A DNA stretch of 27,845 bases from Patescibacteria group bacterium (GTDB taxonomy: Bacteria; Patescibacteriota; Microgenomatia; Levybacterales; UBA12049). The notes below the pieces were generated by a model. It did no database searches, was not told the origin of the DNA, and saw only the letters and a program-made list of their open reading frames with translations. The stretch lies in the NCBI GenBank assembly GCA_023473785.1, contig JAMCYD010000041.1:1-27845 (forward strand), in the 5' to 3' direction. Made by a program: the position numbers and the translations under genes. Every line of letters starts with the position of its first letter. The stretch's first letter is position 1. Positions 20,295 through 27,359 of the stretch are shown here, one piece after another.

Positions 20295-20795
20295 ATGCAC
20301 GAGACAGACGTCCCCATTCACGAAGGAAATATTGTCGAAGGCAGGAAAACTCCATGGAGGATAGCTGTTATGGACGGACTTGAACCTGATGCTGCGGAAG
20401 AATATTTAAGAACATTCTACAGATTTACAGAAGGATTTAATCTTTATAGATATGTCATGATGTCTCTACGACCAGTTGTCTGCTATGAAGCTGTCGACTT
20501 ATGGATGAAGATGCAGCCTGCTTTTAAGCCCCTTGAGCTTCGCACGGGACATCTTGAGCTTGACCGGGAAGTGGTAGATGGATATGGATTTAGAGAAAGA
20601 GGACAACTAATTCTTGCAATTCAGGATCCACGCCTGGAAACAATGTTGGCAATAGATGTTGCCGGTTATATGTTTGGGTTCGATTATTCAGAAATTGGAG
20701 TTGGAATTGGAAACGAAGATTTTCTTTCTCGTGCATTTACAAACAAGTATCAAAGCAAATATCCTGAAGTCAACGTAAGGTTTTCCACAGTATGA
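20295..20795 (+). CDS. Hypothetical protein, 166 aa
   Basis: A soluble acidic protein that I do not recognise. Features are an N-terminal HETDVPIHEGNIVEGRKTPW segment, a helical YLRTFYRFTEGFNLYRYVMM stretch, and a beta-rich end with QLILAIQDPRLETMLAIDVAGYMFGFDYSEIGVGIG. The start is ATG 20295; TATATT and TATTAT lie close upstream at 2 and 12 bases. It is convergent with tRNA-Val(GAC), which starts 13 bases past its stop. Confidence 0.65.
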   Translation: MHETDVPIHEGNIVEGRKTPWRIAVMDGLEPDAAEEYLRTFYRFTEGFNLYRYVMMSLRPVVCYEAVDLWMKMQPAFKPLELRTGHLELDREVVDGYGFRERGQLILAIQDPRLETMLAIDVAGYMFGFDYSEIGVGIGNEDFLSRAFTNKYQSKYPEVNVRFSTV

Positions 20796-20807
20796 GTAAG
20801 AAATGGG

Positions 20808-20881
20808 TGGATCCGAGTGGACTCGAACCACTGACCTCTGCAATGTCAATGCAACGCTCTAACCAACTGAGCTACGGATCC
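20808..20881 (-). tRNA. tRNA-Val (anticodon GAC)
   Basis: On the minus strand acceptor GGATCCG pairs with CGGATCC, discriminator A. Anticodon stem TTGCA/TGCAG (last pair a mismatch) with loop TTGACAT gives GAC. D arm GCTC-AGTTGGTTA-GAGC and T arm GTGG-TTCGAGT-CCAC are regular. CCA is not encoded (the next bases are CCC). Confidence 0.93.
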
Positions 20882-20891
20882 AAGCTTTACA

Positions 20892-20920
20892 ATTCTACCA
20901 AAACAGGTTTTTAAAAACAA
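20892..20920 (-). promoter_or_regulatory. Promoter TTGTTT-N17-TAGAAT of tRNA-Val(GAC)
   Basis: Minus-strand -35 TTGTTT (20915-20920), 17-base spacer, -10 TAGAAT (20892-20897), ending 10 bases before the tRNA. Confidence 0.6.
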
Positions 20921-21067
20921 TCATCTTCTATGCTTTATACGTGACCAAATTTGAACACGTAACCAGAACTATAAAAGCAATAATGATTAATAATTTTTTT
21001 GGCGGAATCGCAATTTGTATTTTTCAAACTTGTCAAGCCTAAAACACCCTGCAATATCAACCTTTCT

Positions 21068-21096
21068 TTGTCTTCTTATAAAAACTGGTGTATAAT
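21068..21096 (+). promoter_or_regulatory. Promoter TTGTCT-N17-TATAAT of the DUF433/DUF5615 pair
   Basis: -35 TTGTCT (21068-21073), 17-base spacer, -10 TATAAT (21091-21096), ending 10 bases before ATG 21107. Confidence 0.65.
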
Positions 21097-21106
21097 ATAA
21101 AACACA

Positions 21107-21304
21107 ATGAAAAAGACCACAAACAACAAGAAAAACTTAATTCCCAAAAGCAGAATACCTATCGCATATCTCTTGGATTATATAAAAGAAGGTTATGGTA
21201 TATCTGAATTTCTTGCTTCCTACCCCTGGCTAAAGAAAAAAGACGTAGAAAAAGCAATAGAGGAAATTAAGATGCGGGAATTCACTACTCGCTATGCCCT
21301 CTAA
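21107..21304 (+). CDS. DUF433-family antitoxin-like protein
   Basis: A 65-residue protein: a basic N-terminus followed by a DUF433 domain (RIPIAYLLDYIKEGYGISEFLASYPWLKKKDVEKAIEEI), whose pattern G-x-S/G-I-x-E-F-L-x-x-Y-P-W-L is diagnostic. The fold is a helix-turn-helix resembling VapB-type antitoxins. Members are usually encoded directly before a DUF5615 PIN-like protein, as here: the next gene starts inside this one's 3' end (11-base overlap). It probably binds and neutralises that partner and may autoregulate the operon. The family pairing is known; the toxin-antitoxin role is inferred for this case. Confidence 0.85.
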   Translation: MKKTTNNKKNLIPKSRIPIAYLLDYIKEGYGISEFLASYPWLKKKDVEKAIEEIKMREFTTRYAL

Positions 21305-21701
21305 AAAATCTGATATACAGCTCTACGCTGACGAATGTTTTCCTATTCCTACAGTTATATATCTAAAATCTCTTGGATATTCAGTAATTCACGCTTTCGA
21401 TAGGAAGCTTGTCGGCAAACCGGATCAACTACACCTTAAGGAAAGCAAAGGATTAAATAGAGTTCTTATAACTTTAGATAGAGATTTTATCTACTATGAA
21501 CAAGTTAGCTTAGGTAAGCATCCGGGGATTATAGTTATTTCTGCCGGATCTGCTACTCCAAATAATATAAATAAGATCTGCAAAAAGTTGCTTGCAATTA
21601 TTGGTAAAAATCTGGTTAAAGATTCTCTTATCAAGGTTTCATCAAGTAAGTTAATAAAAATAAGGGAAGGAAAAATTGTCAGCAGGAAGAACTTAAAATA
21701 A
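21294..21701 (+). CDS. DUF5615 PIN-like (putative RNase toxin) protein
   Basis: A 135-residue protein with the PIN-like DUF5615/Mut7-C pattern: YADECFPIPTVIYLKSLGYSVIHAFD with Asp13/Glu14, then GKPDQLHL (Asp44) and RVLITLDRDF (Asp62, Asp64). These acids would bind metal in a VapC-like nuclease site. Residues 80-135 are Lys-rich and beyond the usual domain core. It overlaps the DUF433 gene by 11 bases, so translation should be coupled. It is an expected RNA-cleaving toxin, but no target can be named. The stop is followed by an 11-base repeat also found upstream of the pair. Confidence 0.85.
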   Translation: MPSKKSDIQLYADECFPIPTVIYLKSLGYSVIHAFDRKLVGKPDQLHLKESKGLNRVLITLDRDFIYYEQVSLGKHPGIIVISAGSATPNNINKICKKLLAIIGKNLVKDSLIKVSSSKLIKIREGKIVSRKNLK

Positions 21702-21774
21702 GCTGACCAAATTTATTTAGTATAAGTCTTAATACCGTTTGGATTACTTACGATTAGAGCTTACTACATCCTCG

Positions 21775-21805
21775 TTGACAATGTAAAATCTGATTTTGCT
21801 ATACT
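21775..21805 (+). promoter_or_regulatory. Promoter TTGACA-N19-TATACT
   Basis: -35 TTGACA (21775-21780) and -10 TATACT (21800-21805) with a long 19-base spacer, upstream of the conserved unknown gene and the glycosylase. Confidence 0.5.
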
Positions 21806-21879
21806 AAAAATGGGAATTGAAAATATTAAAGAGCGCAAAACAACTAAGACATAGAATCAAAAAAAATCCTTCACCAAAA

Positions 21880-22275
21880 ATGAATAACTATCGAGGCGTT
21901 ATCATCAAGGAGTCTCTTGAAGATAAAAAAGTTCTCAAGAAAGTAAAAATAGTTTCAACGAAAAATGAAAAAGTTACGGAAAAGCACAAAACCCCATGGA
22001 TTTCACAATGGACACTGCATACAGTTGAAATACCGCAAGATCAAGCCAAAGAAATCGCCGAGCAAATTAGTAAATCATTAGATCGAAATCACAAGGGCTC
22101 TTGGTACGCCGACTTTAAGAACAATACCCACCACTACATTATTTTCAAAAACAAGGTTTTCTTTATAAATAGACAAAATAGACGTGGGTATGAAGAAGCA
22201 AAAAATTACGGGATTTCTATAGGAATACCTGAATATCAATTGATATCACCCGATACTAAAGACTATGTGGATTAA
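21880..22275 (+). CDS. Conserved hypothetical protein, 131 aa (start uncertain)
   Basis: A small soluble alpha/beta protein with a well-formed core: RGVIIKESLEDKKVLKKVKIVSTK, HKTPWISQWTLHTVEIP, and GSWYADFKNNTHHYIIFKNKVFFINR. I recall similar conserved uncharacterised proteins in many bacteria but can give no name. Two starts are possible. ATG 21880 matches the beginning of the recognisable core but leaves a leader of about 68 bases with no Shine-Dalgarno. TTG 21817 lies 11 bases after TATACT and would add 21 basic residues, fitting the near-leaderless pattern here. The glycosylase gene begins two bases after its stop, so the two form an operon and may share a role in DNA repair. Confidence 0.7.
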   Translation: MNNYRGVIIKESLEDKKVLKKVKIVSTKNEKVTEKHKTPWISQWTLHTVEIPQDQAKEIAEQISKSLDRNHKGSWYADFKNNTHHYIIFKNKVFFINRQNRRGYEEAKNYGISIGIPEYQLISPDTKDYVD

Positions 22276-22277
22276 GC

Positions 22278-23246
22278 ATGAAACTTGAGAAGCATAAGGC
22301 GTTTTTATTTTATCCCAAACCTCCTTTTCATTTTGACGGGACTTTTTACAAACCATCTCACTTTCCAAATAAATTAAAGCTCGATGATTGGCAAATCGGC
22401 AAGTATTGGCAAAGTTTACGATTAGGCAAGAAGCTCTATGGACTGAAAATAGAAAATGCCGGAACGGTAGTCAAGCCAAAGCTCAAAGTTTCAGCTTACT
22501 CAAGTAAGAATTTTGTAGAAGAGGAACTTGAGAAAATAAAAGAAGAAATCGCATGGCGTTTTGAGCTCAATGTAGATTTAAAGGAATTTAACGACTTGGC
22601 GAAAAAGGATAAACGATTCTCTCGAGTTTTCAAAAAATGGATAGGAATGAGAAATGCCAGCCAGTACGGTCTTTATGAACTTCTAATTATTACCATTGTT
22701 TTACAGAATGCTACGATACGAAGGAGCCAACAGATGCTTGATGCGCTCATCGGAAAATTTGGCACAAAAGTTGAATTTGACAAAAAAGAACTTTGGGCAA
22801 TTTGGCTTCCCGAAGATTTGGAAAATATATCGGAACAAGAATTGCGAGATTTGAAAATTGGTTATCGTGCAAAATTTACAAAACGGCTCTCTTATGATTT
22901 TGCCAAAGGCAAAATTGAGGAAATGAATTTGCGTAACCTCGATAAAGAAACTGTAAATAAAGAATTAATTAAGCTGTACGGAGTTGGACCGGAAACAGCT
23001 CACATTCTTTTATTTGAAATCTATCACCATTACGATACTTTTGATCACGTTGCACCGTGGCAGCAAAAAATCTACTCCCGGCTATTTTACGGAAAAAAAT
23101 TAGTTTCCGCAAGTAAAATTCGTAATGATATTCAAAAACGGTATGGAAAATATTCAATGCTTGCGGTTCACTATATTTGGGAAGATGTTTTTTGGAAGCG
23201 GAAAAACGAAAAGATAGAATGGCTTGAAAAAGAAATACGACTTTAG
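22278..23246 (+). CDS. HhH-GPD superfamily DNA glycosylase (AlkA/OGG-like)
   Basis: A 322-residue base-excision-repair glycosylase that should cut damaged bases from DNA. The C-terminal half (about 125-300) shows the HhH-GPD fold: LLIITIVLQNATIRRSQQML, then the hairpin LIKLYGVGPETAHILLF (230-246), then TFDHVAPW with the likely catalytic Asp256. The hairpin has Glu-Thr where OGG1-type lyases have the catalytic Lys, so a monofunctional AlkA-like activity is more likely. The N-terminal 120 residues are consistent with the beta-domain of AlkA/OGG. The substrate is not predictable. It is tightly coupled to the preceding gene. Confidence 0.8.
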   Translation: MKLEKHKAFLFYPKPPFHFDGTFYKPSHFPNKLKLDDWQIGKYWQSLRLGKKLYGLKIENAGTVVKPKLKVSAYSSKNFVEEELEKIKEEIAWRFELNVDLKEFNDLAKKDKRFSRVFKKWIGMRNASQYGLYELLIITIVLQNATIRRSQQMLDALIGKFGTKVEFDKKELWAIWLPEDLENISEQELRDLKIGYRAKFTKRLSYDFAKGKIEEMNLRNLDKETVNKELIKLYGVGPETAHILLFEIYHHYDTFDHVAPWQQKIYSRLFYGKKLVSASKIRNDIQKRYGKYSMLAVHYIWEDVFWKRKNEKIEWLEKEIRL

Positions 23247-23264
23247 ATTCAGAAAATAATTTGC

Positions 23265-23270
23265 TATACT
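23265..23270 (+). promoter_or_regulatory. -10 box TATACT of the 73-aa gene (leaderless GTG start)
   Basis: TATACT ends six bases before GTG 23277, with no Shine-Dalgarno between. Confidence 0.55.
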
Positions 23271-23276
23271 AAATGC

Positions 23277-23498
23277 GTGGAAAACTACGAACGGACCAAA
23301 AGCACTCTTAAGCAGATTGTAATTAATAACTTCGTAGGTGGTATTTCATGGGCATTCGGCGCCACAGTCGGAATATCTATTATCATCGCTCTCCTAAGTA
23401 TCCTTGCCAAAAATATTAATCTTATTCCATTTATTGGCAACTTTGCTTCACAGGTCACTCATTATGTTTTACAAACTAACCCGCAACTGGTAAAATAA
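23277..23498 (+). CDS. Small membrane protein (DUF5665-like), 73 aa
   Basis: A GTG start fixed by TATACT six bases upstream. The charged N-terminus (residues 1-15) leads to NNFVGGISWAFGATVGISIIIALLSIL, a glycine-rich transmembrane helix, then an amphipathic tail (PFIGNFASQVTHYVLQ). The NF-x-x-G-x-x-x-x-x-G-x-x-x-G pattern matches the small membrane proteins annotated as DUF5665. Function unknown. It ends five bases before thrS and may share its transcript. Confidence 0.72.
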   Translation: MENYERTKSTLKQIVINNFVGGISWAFGATVGISIIIALLSILAKNINLIPFIGNFASQVTHYVLQTNPQLVK

Positions 23499-23503
23499 GC
23501 CCA

Positions 23504-24730
23504 ATGGGAAACTCCAAAAACCACCAGCAGATAGGACAAGAACAAGATCTATTTACCTTCTCAGAGTTAGTCGGCTCAGGTCTTCCACTATTTACCCCCA
23601 AAGGAACGGTTTTACGAAAAGTCCTCAACGACTATATCGATAAACTTTTAGTAAAACAGGGGTTTCAGTTTGTCTGGATTCCTCATATAGCAAAAAAAGA
23701 TCTATACGAAAAATCAGGACATCTTGAGAAATTCTTCGGAGATATGTTTCCCGTGATGAAAGCAAAAGGTAGAGAATATATCTTAAAACCGGCTAATTGC
23801 CCTCATCATATACAAATTTATGCCAGGAAGCCTTGGTCTTATAAAGACTTGCCGCAAAGATATGCAGAGAGCACGACTCAATATAGATCAGAGCAGTCAG
23901 GAGAGCTTGAGGGACTTTCGAGAGTTTTGGGACTTACGCTTGACGACTCACATGTATTCGCCAGATCCGACCAGGTAAAGGAAGAATTTAGAAGAGCGCT
24001 TGAAATAAATAAGCAGATGCTTGCGGATTTTAAATTTGAGCATTGGATAAGGTTGTCTTTATGGGATCCAAAGGATAAGAAAAAATATCTTGGAGATGAA
24101 AAAACCTGGGAAAAAATGCAAAACCTTATGGAGGAAATATTAGAAGAGTTGAAAATTAAATATAAAAAAGTTGAAGGGGAAGCTGCATTTTATGGACCGA
24201 AAATGGATCTTATGGTTACGGATTCCCTTGGAAAAGAATGGCAACTATCAACGATTCAAGTAGATTTTAATCTTCCGCAAAGGTTTAATCTTTCATACAT
24301 AGATGAACATGGAGTAAATAAACAGCCGATAATGCTCCACCGTGCAACTTTCGGATCATATGAACGATTTTTGGCAATGATGATAGAGCACTACCAAGGC
24401 GCTTTTCCCCTGTGGCTTTCTCCCGTACAGTTTACAATCCTGCCTGTTTCTGAAAAACATAATAAAAATGCGCAGGTAATTTCCAAAGAAATGATCGATA
24501 AGGAGATTAGAGCTGAGGTTGACAGCAGAAACGAAACCCTGCCTGCCAAAATCCGTGATGCTACTTTACAAAAAGTGCCATATATGGGTATAATAGGGGA
24601 CAAAGAGATCCAAAAATCAGAAGGGGAGTCAATTATTTCGATCAGAACAAGAGACGGTCAGGATTTGGGACAAGTAAAAGTTTCTCATTTTTTACAAAGG
24701 TTAAAAGAAGAAATTGATAAAAAGATTTAA
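23504..24730 (+). CDS. thrS: Threonyl-tRNA synthetase lacking TGS and editing domains
   Basis: A class II synthetase that charges tRNA-Thr. At 408 residues it is far shorter than the usual 640 or so: it opens with NHQQIGQEQDLFTFSELVGSGLPLFTPKG, which is the start of the catalytic core, so the N-terminal TGS domain and the HxxxH editing domain are absent. The catalytic core is intact, with zinc ligands Cys99 (ANCPHH), His150 (DDSHVF) and His279 (MLHRATFGS), motif 2 Arg128 (YRSEQSGEL) and motif 3 GSYERFLAMMIEHY. The anticodon-binding domain begins at LSPVQFTILPVS (about 305). Without editing it cannot clear Ser-tRNA-Thr itself. It overlaps infC by 17 bases. Confidence 0.93.
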   Translation: MGNSKNHQQIGQEQDLFTFSELVGSGLPLFTPKGTVLRKVLNDYIDKLLVKQGFQFVWIPHIAKKDLYEKSGHLEKFFGDMFPVMKAKGREYILKPANCPHHIQIYARKPWSYKDLPQRYAESTTQYRSEQSGELEGLSRVLGLTLDDSHVFARSDQVKEEFRRALEINKQMLADFKFEHWIRLSLWDPKDKKKYLGDEKTWEKMQNLMEEILEELKIKYKKVEGEAAFYGPKMDLMVTDSLGKEWQLSTIQVDFNLPQRFNLSYIDEHGVNKQPIMLHRATFGSYERFLAMMIEHYQGAFPLWLSPVQFTILPVSEKHNKNAQVISKEMIDKEIRAEVDSRNETLPAKIRDATLQKVPYMGIIGDKEIQKSEGESIISIRTRDGQDLGQVKVSHFLQRLKEEIDKKI

Positions 24731-25301
24731 AAAAAGAGAAGAATTTAGAAAATCTTATAGAATTAATGAGGGTATTTCTGCTCCTACCTTAAGAGTGTTA
24801 GGAAGCGATGGAAAACAGATCGGAGTTATTTCTAGAGCAGAGGCTCTAGAAAAAGCAAGAGCTCTTGGTCTTGATCTAGTAGGAATAGCTCCAAATGCTA
24901 ATCCTCCGGTTGCCAAGATAATTGACTATAAGAAATTTCTATATCAAGAAGGGAAAAAGAAAAAAGAAGAAAAAAGAAAATCAAAAGTATCTGAAACCAA
25001 AGAGCTAAGGCTGGGGCCTTTTATGGATAATCATGATCTTCAGGTTGTCATAAAAAAGGCCTCTGAATTTTTACAAGATGGAAATAAAGTAAAACTTGTA
25101 GTAAAATTTATAGGAAGACAGATACAGCATCCAGAGTTTGGGGAAAGAATAGTTGATGAGGTTATAAAATCAGTTTCTCCCTTTTCAAAGATTGAAAGAG
25201 AGAGACACTTTGAAGGAAAACAACTCATAACTCTGCTTTCTCCGGAGAAGAAAAAAAATTATGAAAAAGAAAATCAAGAAATCAGTGAGCAAAAGGTTTA
25301 A
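24714..25301 (+). CDS. infC: Translation initiation factor IF-3
   Basis: IF-3 binds the 30S subunit and checks initiator tRNA and start codon. Both domains are present in the 195 residues: the N-domain RINEGISAPTLRVLGSDGKQIGVISRAEAL, with GLDLVGIAPNANPPVAKIIDYKKF, and the C-domain KELRLGPFMDNHDLQVVIKKASEFL through FSKIERERHFEGKQLITLL. The best start is TTG 24714 inside the 3' end of thrS; no ATG is available in frame before the conserved core. A non-standard start is typical of infC, where AUU allows autoregulation by IF-3, so the rare codon may serve the same purpose here. It overlaps rpmI by 41 bases. Confidence 0.93.
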   Translation: MIKRFKKREEFRKSYRINEGISAPTLRVLGSDGKQIGVISRAEALEKARALGLDLVGIAPNANPPVAKIIDYKKFLYQEGKKKKEEKRKSKVSETKELRLGPFMDNHDLQVVIKKASEFLQDGNKVKLVVKFIGRQIQHPEFGERIVDEVIKSVSPFSKIERERHFEGKQLITLLSPEKKKNYEKENQEISEQKV

Positions 25302-25452
25302 GGTAACCAAGAAAGGCAAAGTTCTTTTTTCTCATCAATACAAAAGTCATCTAAAAACTAAAAAGTCTAAAAGCAGACGCAGACGACAAAAAGAACCGGG
25401 AGTGCTTAAGGGAACTTTTGCCAAAAAAATTAAAAAAATGTTAGGAGCATAG
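25261..25452 (+). CDS. rpmI: 50S ribosomal protein L35
   Basis: A 63-residue, strongly basic protein matching L35: KKSVSKRFKVTKKGKVLFSHQYKSHLKTKKSKSRRRRQ, followed by FAKKIKKMLGA. The length is normal. It is in the classic infC-rpmI-rplT order. Its start lies inside the infC 3' end (41-base overlap in a different frame), with GGAGAAG about 10 bases before the ATG as a Shine-Dalgarno-like sequence. Confidence 0.93.
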   Translation: MKKKIKKSVSKRFKVTKKGKVLFSHQYKSHLKTKKSKSRRRRQKEPGVLKGTFAKKIKKMLGA

Positions 25453-25455
25453 AAT

Positions 25456-25809
25456 ATGACACGAGTAAAACGGGGGGTAATCTCTCGGCAAAAACATAAG
25501 AAATTACATAACCTTACCAAAGGCTACAGGGGCACCCAAGGCAAGCTGGTAAGAGTAGCCAAGCAAGCCGAGCTTCATGCAAGAGCCTATGCATATCATG
25601 GCCGGAAAATCAAAAAAAGGGATTTCAGAGCCCTTTGGATCGCGAGAATTGGAGAAGCGGCGAAAAAAGAGGGGATATCTTACAGTAAATTAGTCGCAAA
25701 GCTAAAAAAGGTAAACGTGGAGCTTGATAGAAAAATTTTAAGCGAGTTGGTGGTTAATGACCCTAATACATTTAAAAAAATTGTTGAATCGATCAGAAAT
25801 ATACAATAA
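25456..25809 (+). CDS. rplT: 50S ribosomal protein L20
   Basis: A 117-residue protein matching L20: MTRVKRGVISRQKHKKLHNLTKGYRG, HARAYAYHGRKIKKRDFRALWIARI and GISYSKLVAKL. The length is normal. A good Shine-Dalgarno (AGGAG) lies eight bases before the ATG and three bases separate it from rpmI. L20 is the known repressor of this operon in other bacteria; no L20-binding structure was identified here. Confidence 0.96.
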   Translation: MTRVKRGVISRQKHKKLHNLTKGYRGTQGKLVRVAKQAELHARAYAYHGRKIKKRDFRALWIARIGEAAKKEGISYSKLVAKLKKVNVELDRKILSELVVNDPNTFKKIVESIRNIQ

Positions 25810-25878
25810 CACGACAAATTCGAAAACCTCCCAACATCATACTACCCAATTACGATACCAATATGATATTGTATCTAT

Positions 25879-26916
25879 ATGGAAGAAGAGCTAATTCAGA
25901 TTAAAAATACGGCAGTTTCTTTAATCCTGGATACCAAAAATCAAAAAGAACTGGAAGACATAAAGCTTCAATTTTTGGGAAGAAACGGTAAGCTAACATT
26001 GGCAATCAGGGAAATTGCAAAAATTGCGATTGAAAAACGCCCCGAAATAGGCCAGCTAGCCAACGGAGTGAAGCAAACAATCGAGGAGACAATTGAAGAA
26101 CAGGAATTACGAATCAGCAGTCAGGAATCAATAAAAAGAAAAGAAAGAATTGATGTCACCTCTCCAGGGATAAAATCAAACATCGGACACCTACATCCCA
26201 TAACATATGTTTTAAGCGAAATCGTTGATATTTTCAAAAAAATTGGTTTTCAAGCGGCTGACGGACCGGAGATCGAAACTGATTACTATAACTTTGAGGC
26301 CTTAAATATACCCAAGGATCATCCCGCCCGAGATACCCAGCAAACTCTATATCTTGACACACGTAAAAGCAAGGTAACGCCGGGAGAGATAATTCTCAGA
26401 ACCCAAACTTCAAACATGCAAATAAGGGTAATGGAAAAAATGAAGCCGCCCCTTCGAGTTATCGTTCCGGGAAAAGTTTTCCGCTACGAACAGGTTGATA
26501 CTTCTCATGGTTTTGAGTTTTGGCAGCTTGAGGGTTTTATGATAGACAAGAAAGTCACCCTAAGTGATCTTTTCGGAACCTTAACTTTCTTTCTGAAAGA
26601 ATTCTTCGGTAAAGAAACCAAAGTAAAATTTGTCTGCCATAATTTTCCTTTCGTTGAACCGGGAGCAGAAGCTTATATAAGCTGCTCTATTTGTAAGGAG
26701 AAAGGCTGCAGTTTTTGCAAAAACTCCGGCTGGATAGAAATTTTAGGCGCGGGGATGATTCACCCTAATGTATTAAAGGCCGTAAAAATCGACCCTAACC
26801 TTTGGCAAGGCTTTGCTTTCGGAACAGGCTTATCGAGGATGGTTACTTTAAAATATCAAATGAACGACCTGCGCCTTTTGACCAATCCGGATTTGAGAAT
26901 CTTAGAACAATTTTAA
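25879..26916 (+). CDS. pheS: Phenylalanyl-tRNA synthetase alpha subunit
   Basis: The catalytic subunit of PheRS, 345 residues. The N-terminal coiled-coil (1-90) leads to the class II core: ITYVLSEIVDIFKKIGF, GPEIETDYYNFEALNIPKDHPARDTQQTLYL, motif 2 PGKVFRYEQVDTSHGFEFWQLEG (197-219), and motif 3 GFAFGTGLSRMVTLKYQMNDLR (311-332). A Cys cluster CSICKEKGCSFC (269-280) forms the zinc-binding variant seen in some PheS. The ATG follows TATTGT by six bases, or TATGAT by eleven. The gene is followed by a Nudix gene, not directly by pheT. Confidence 0.96.
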   Translation: MEEELIQIKNTAVSLILDTKNQKELEDIKLQFLGRNGKLTLAIREIAKIAIEKRPEIGQLANGVKQTIEETIEEQELRISSQESIKRKERIDVTSPGIKSNIGHLHPITYVLSEIVDIFKKIGFQAADGPEIETDYYNFEALNIPKDHPARDTQQTLYLDTRKSKVTPGEIILRTQTSNMQIRVMEKMKPPLRVIVPGKVFRYEQVDTSHGFEFWQLEGFMIDKKVTLSDLFGTLTFFLKEFFGKETKVKFVCHNFPFVEPGAEAYISCSICKEKGCSFCKNSGWIEILGAGMIHPNVLKAVKIDPNLWQGFAFGTGLSRMVTLKYQMNDLRLLTNPDLRILEQF

Positions 26917-26918
26917 CT

Positions 26919-27359
26919 ATGAGAAAAAAAGTAATTCCGGCAGTAGCTATTATCTTCAATAAAAATAACAAAATGCTTCTTGTTAAGAGAAACTATCCCA
27001 ATGACCCCAAAAACAGATACCACGATGTGTGGGGTTTCCCTGGCGGTGGAATAGACGAAAAAGAACAACCACAAGATGCTGCCATAAGAGAGGTGCTGGA
27101 AGAAACGGGACTCAAAATAAAAATAATATCCGATCGCCCAATTGTTATGAGCTGTATTGAACAAACAGGAAATCACGTTGTGAAACTTGGATATGTTGCA
27201 AAATTTGTTAAAGGAACGATAAATACCAATATGGATTCCGGAACAAGCGAGGCAGGATGGTTTTCTCTTAAAGAGATTAGCTCTCTTAATAGAACTTTAC
27301 TAACAAGAGAGATGGCAAAAAAAGCATTCGATTTAATTAAAAACAGAAATTTATGCTAG
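26919..27359 (+). CDS. Nudix hydrolase (intact Nudix box), between pheS and pheT
   Basis: A 146-residue Nudix hydrolase: VIPAVAIIFNKNNKMLLVKR, then VWGFPGGGIDEKEQPQDAAIREVLEETGL, a complete G-x5-E-x7-REUXEEXGU box. The start ATG 26919 lies two bases after the pheS stop and begins the first strand; the open frame continues back into pheS. Its last seven bases overlap the pheT start. It is therefore co-transcribed and coupled to both PheRS subunits. The substrate is unknown; a house-cleaning role on nucleotides is common for the family. Confidence 0.9.
   Translation: MRKKVIPAVAIIFNKNNKMLLVKRNYPNDPKNRYHDVWGFPGGGIDEKEQPQDAAIREVLEETGLKIKIISDRPIVMSCIEQTGNHVVKLGYVAKFVKGTINTNMDSGTSEAGWFSLKEISSLNRTLLTREMAKKAFDLIKNRNLC

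Noticed and set aside
21810..21851. Fourteen-codon open frame MGIENIKERKTTKT just after a -10 box
   Set aside because: Its ATG is only four bases after the -10, so it would lie at or before the transcription start, and nothing else supports a peptide.
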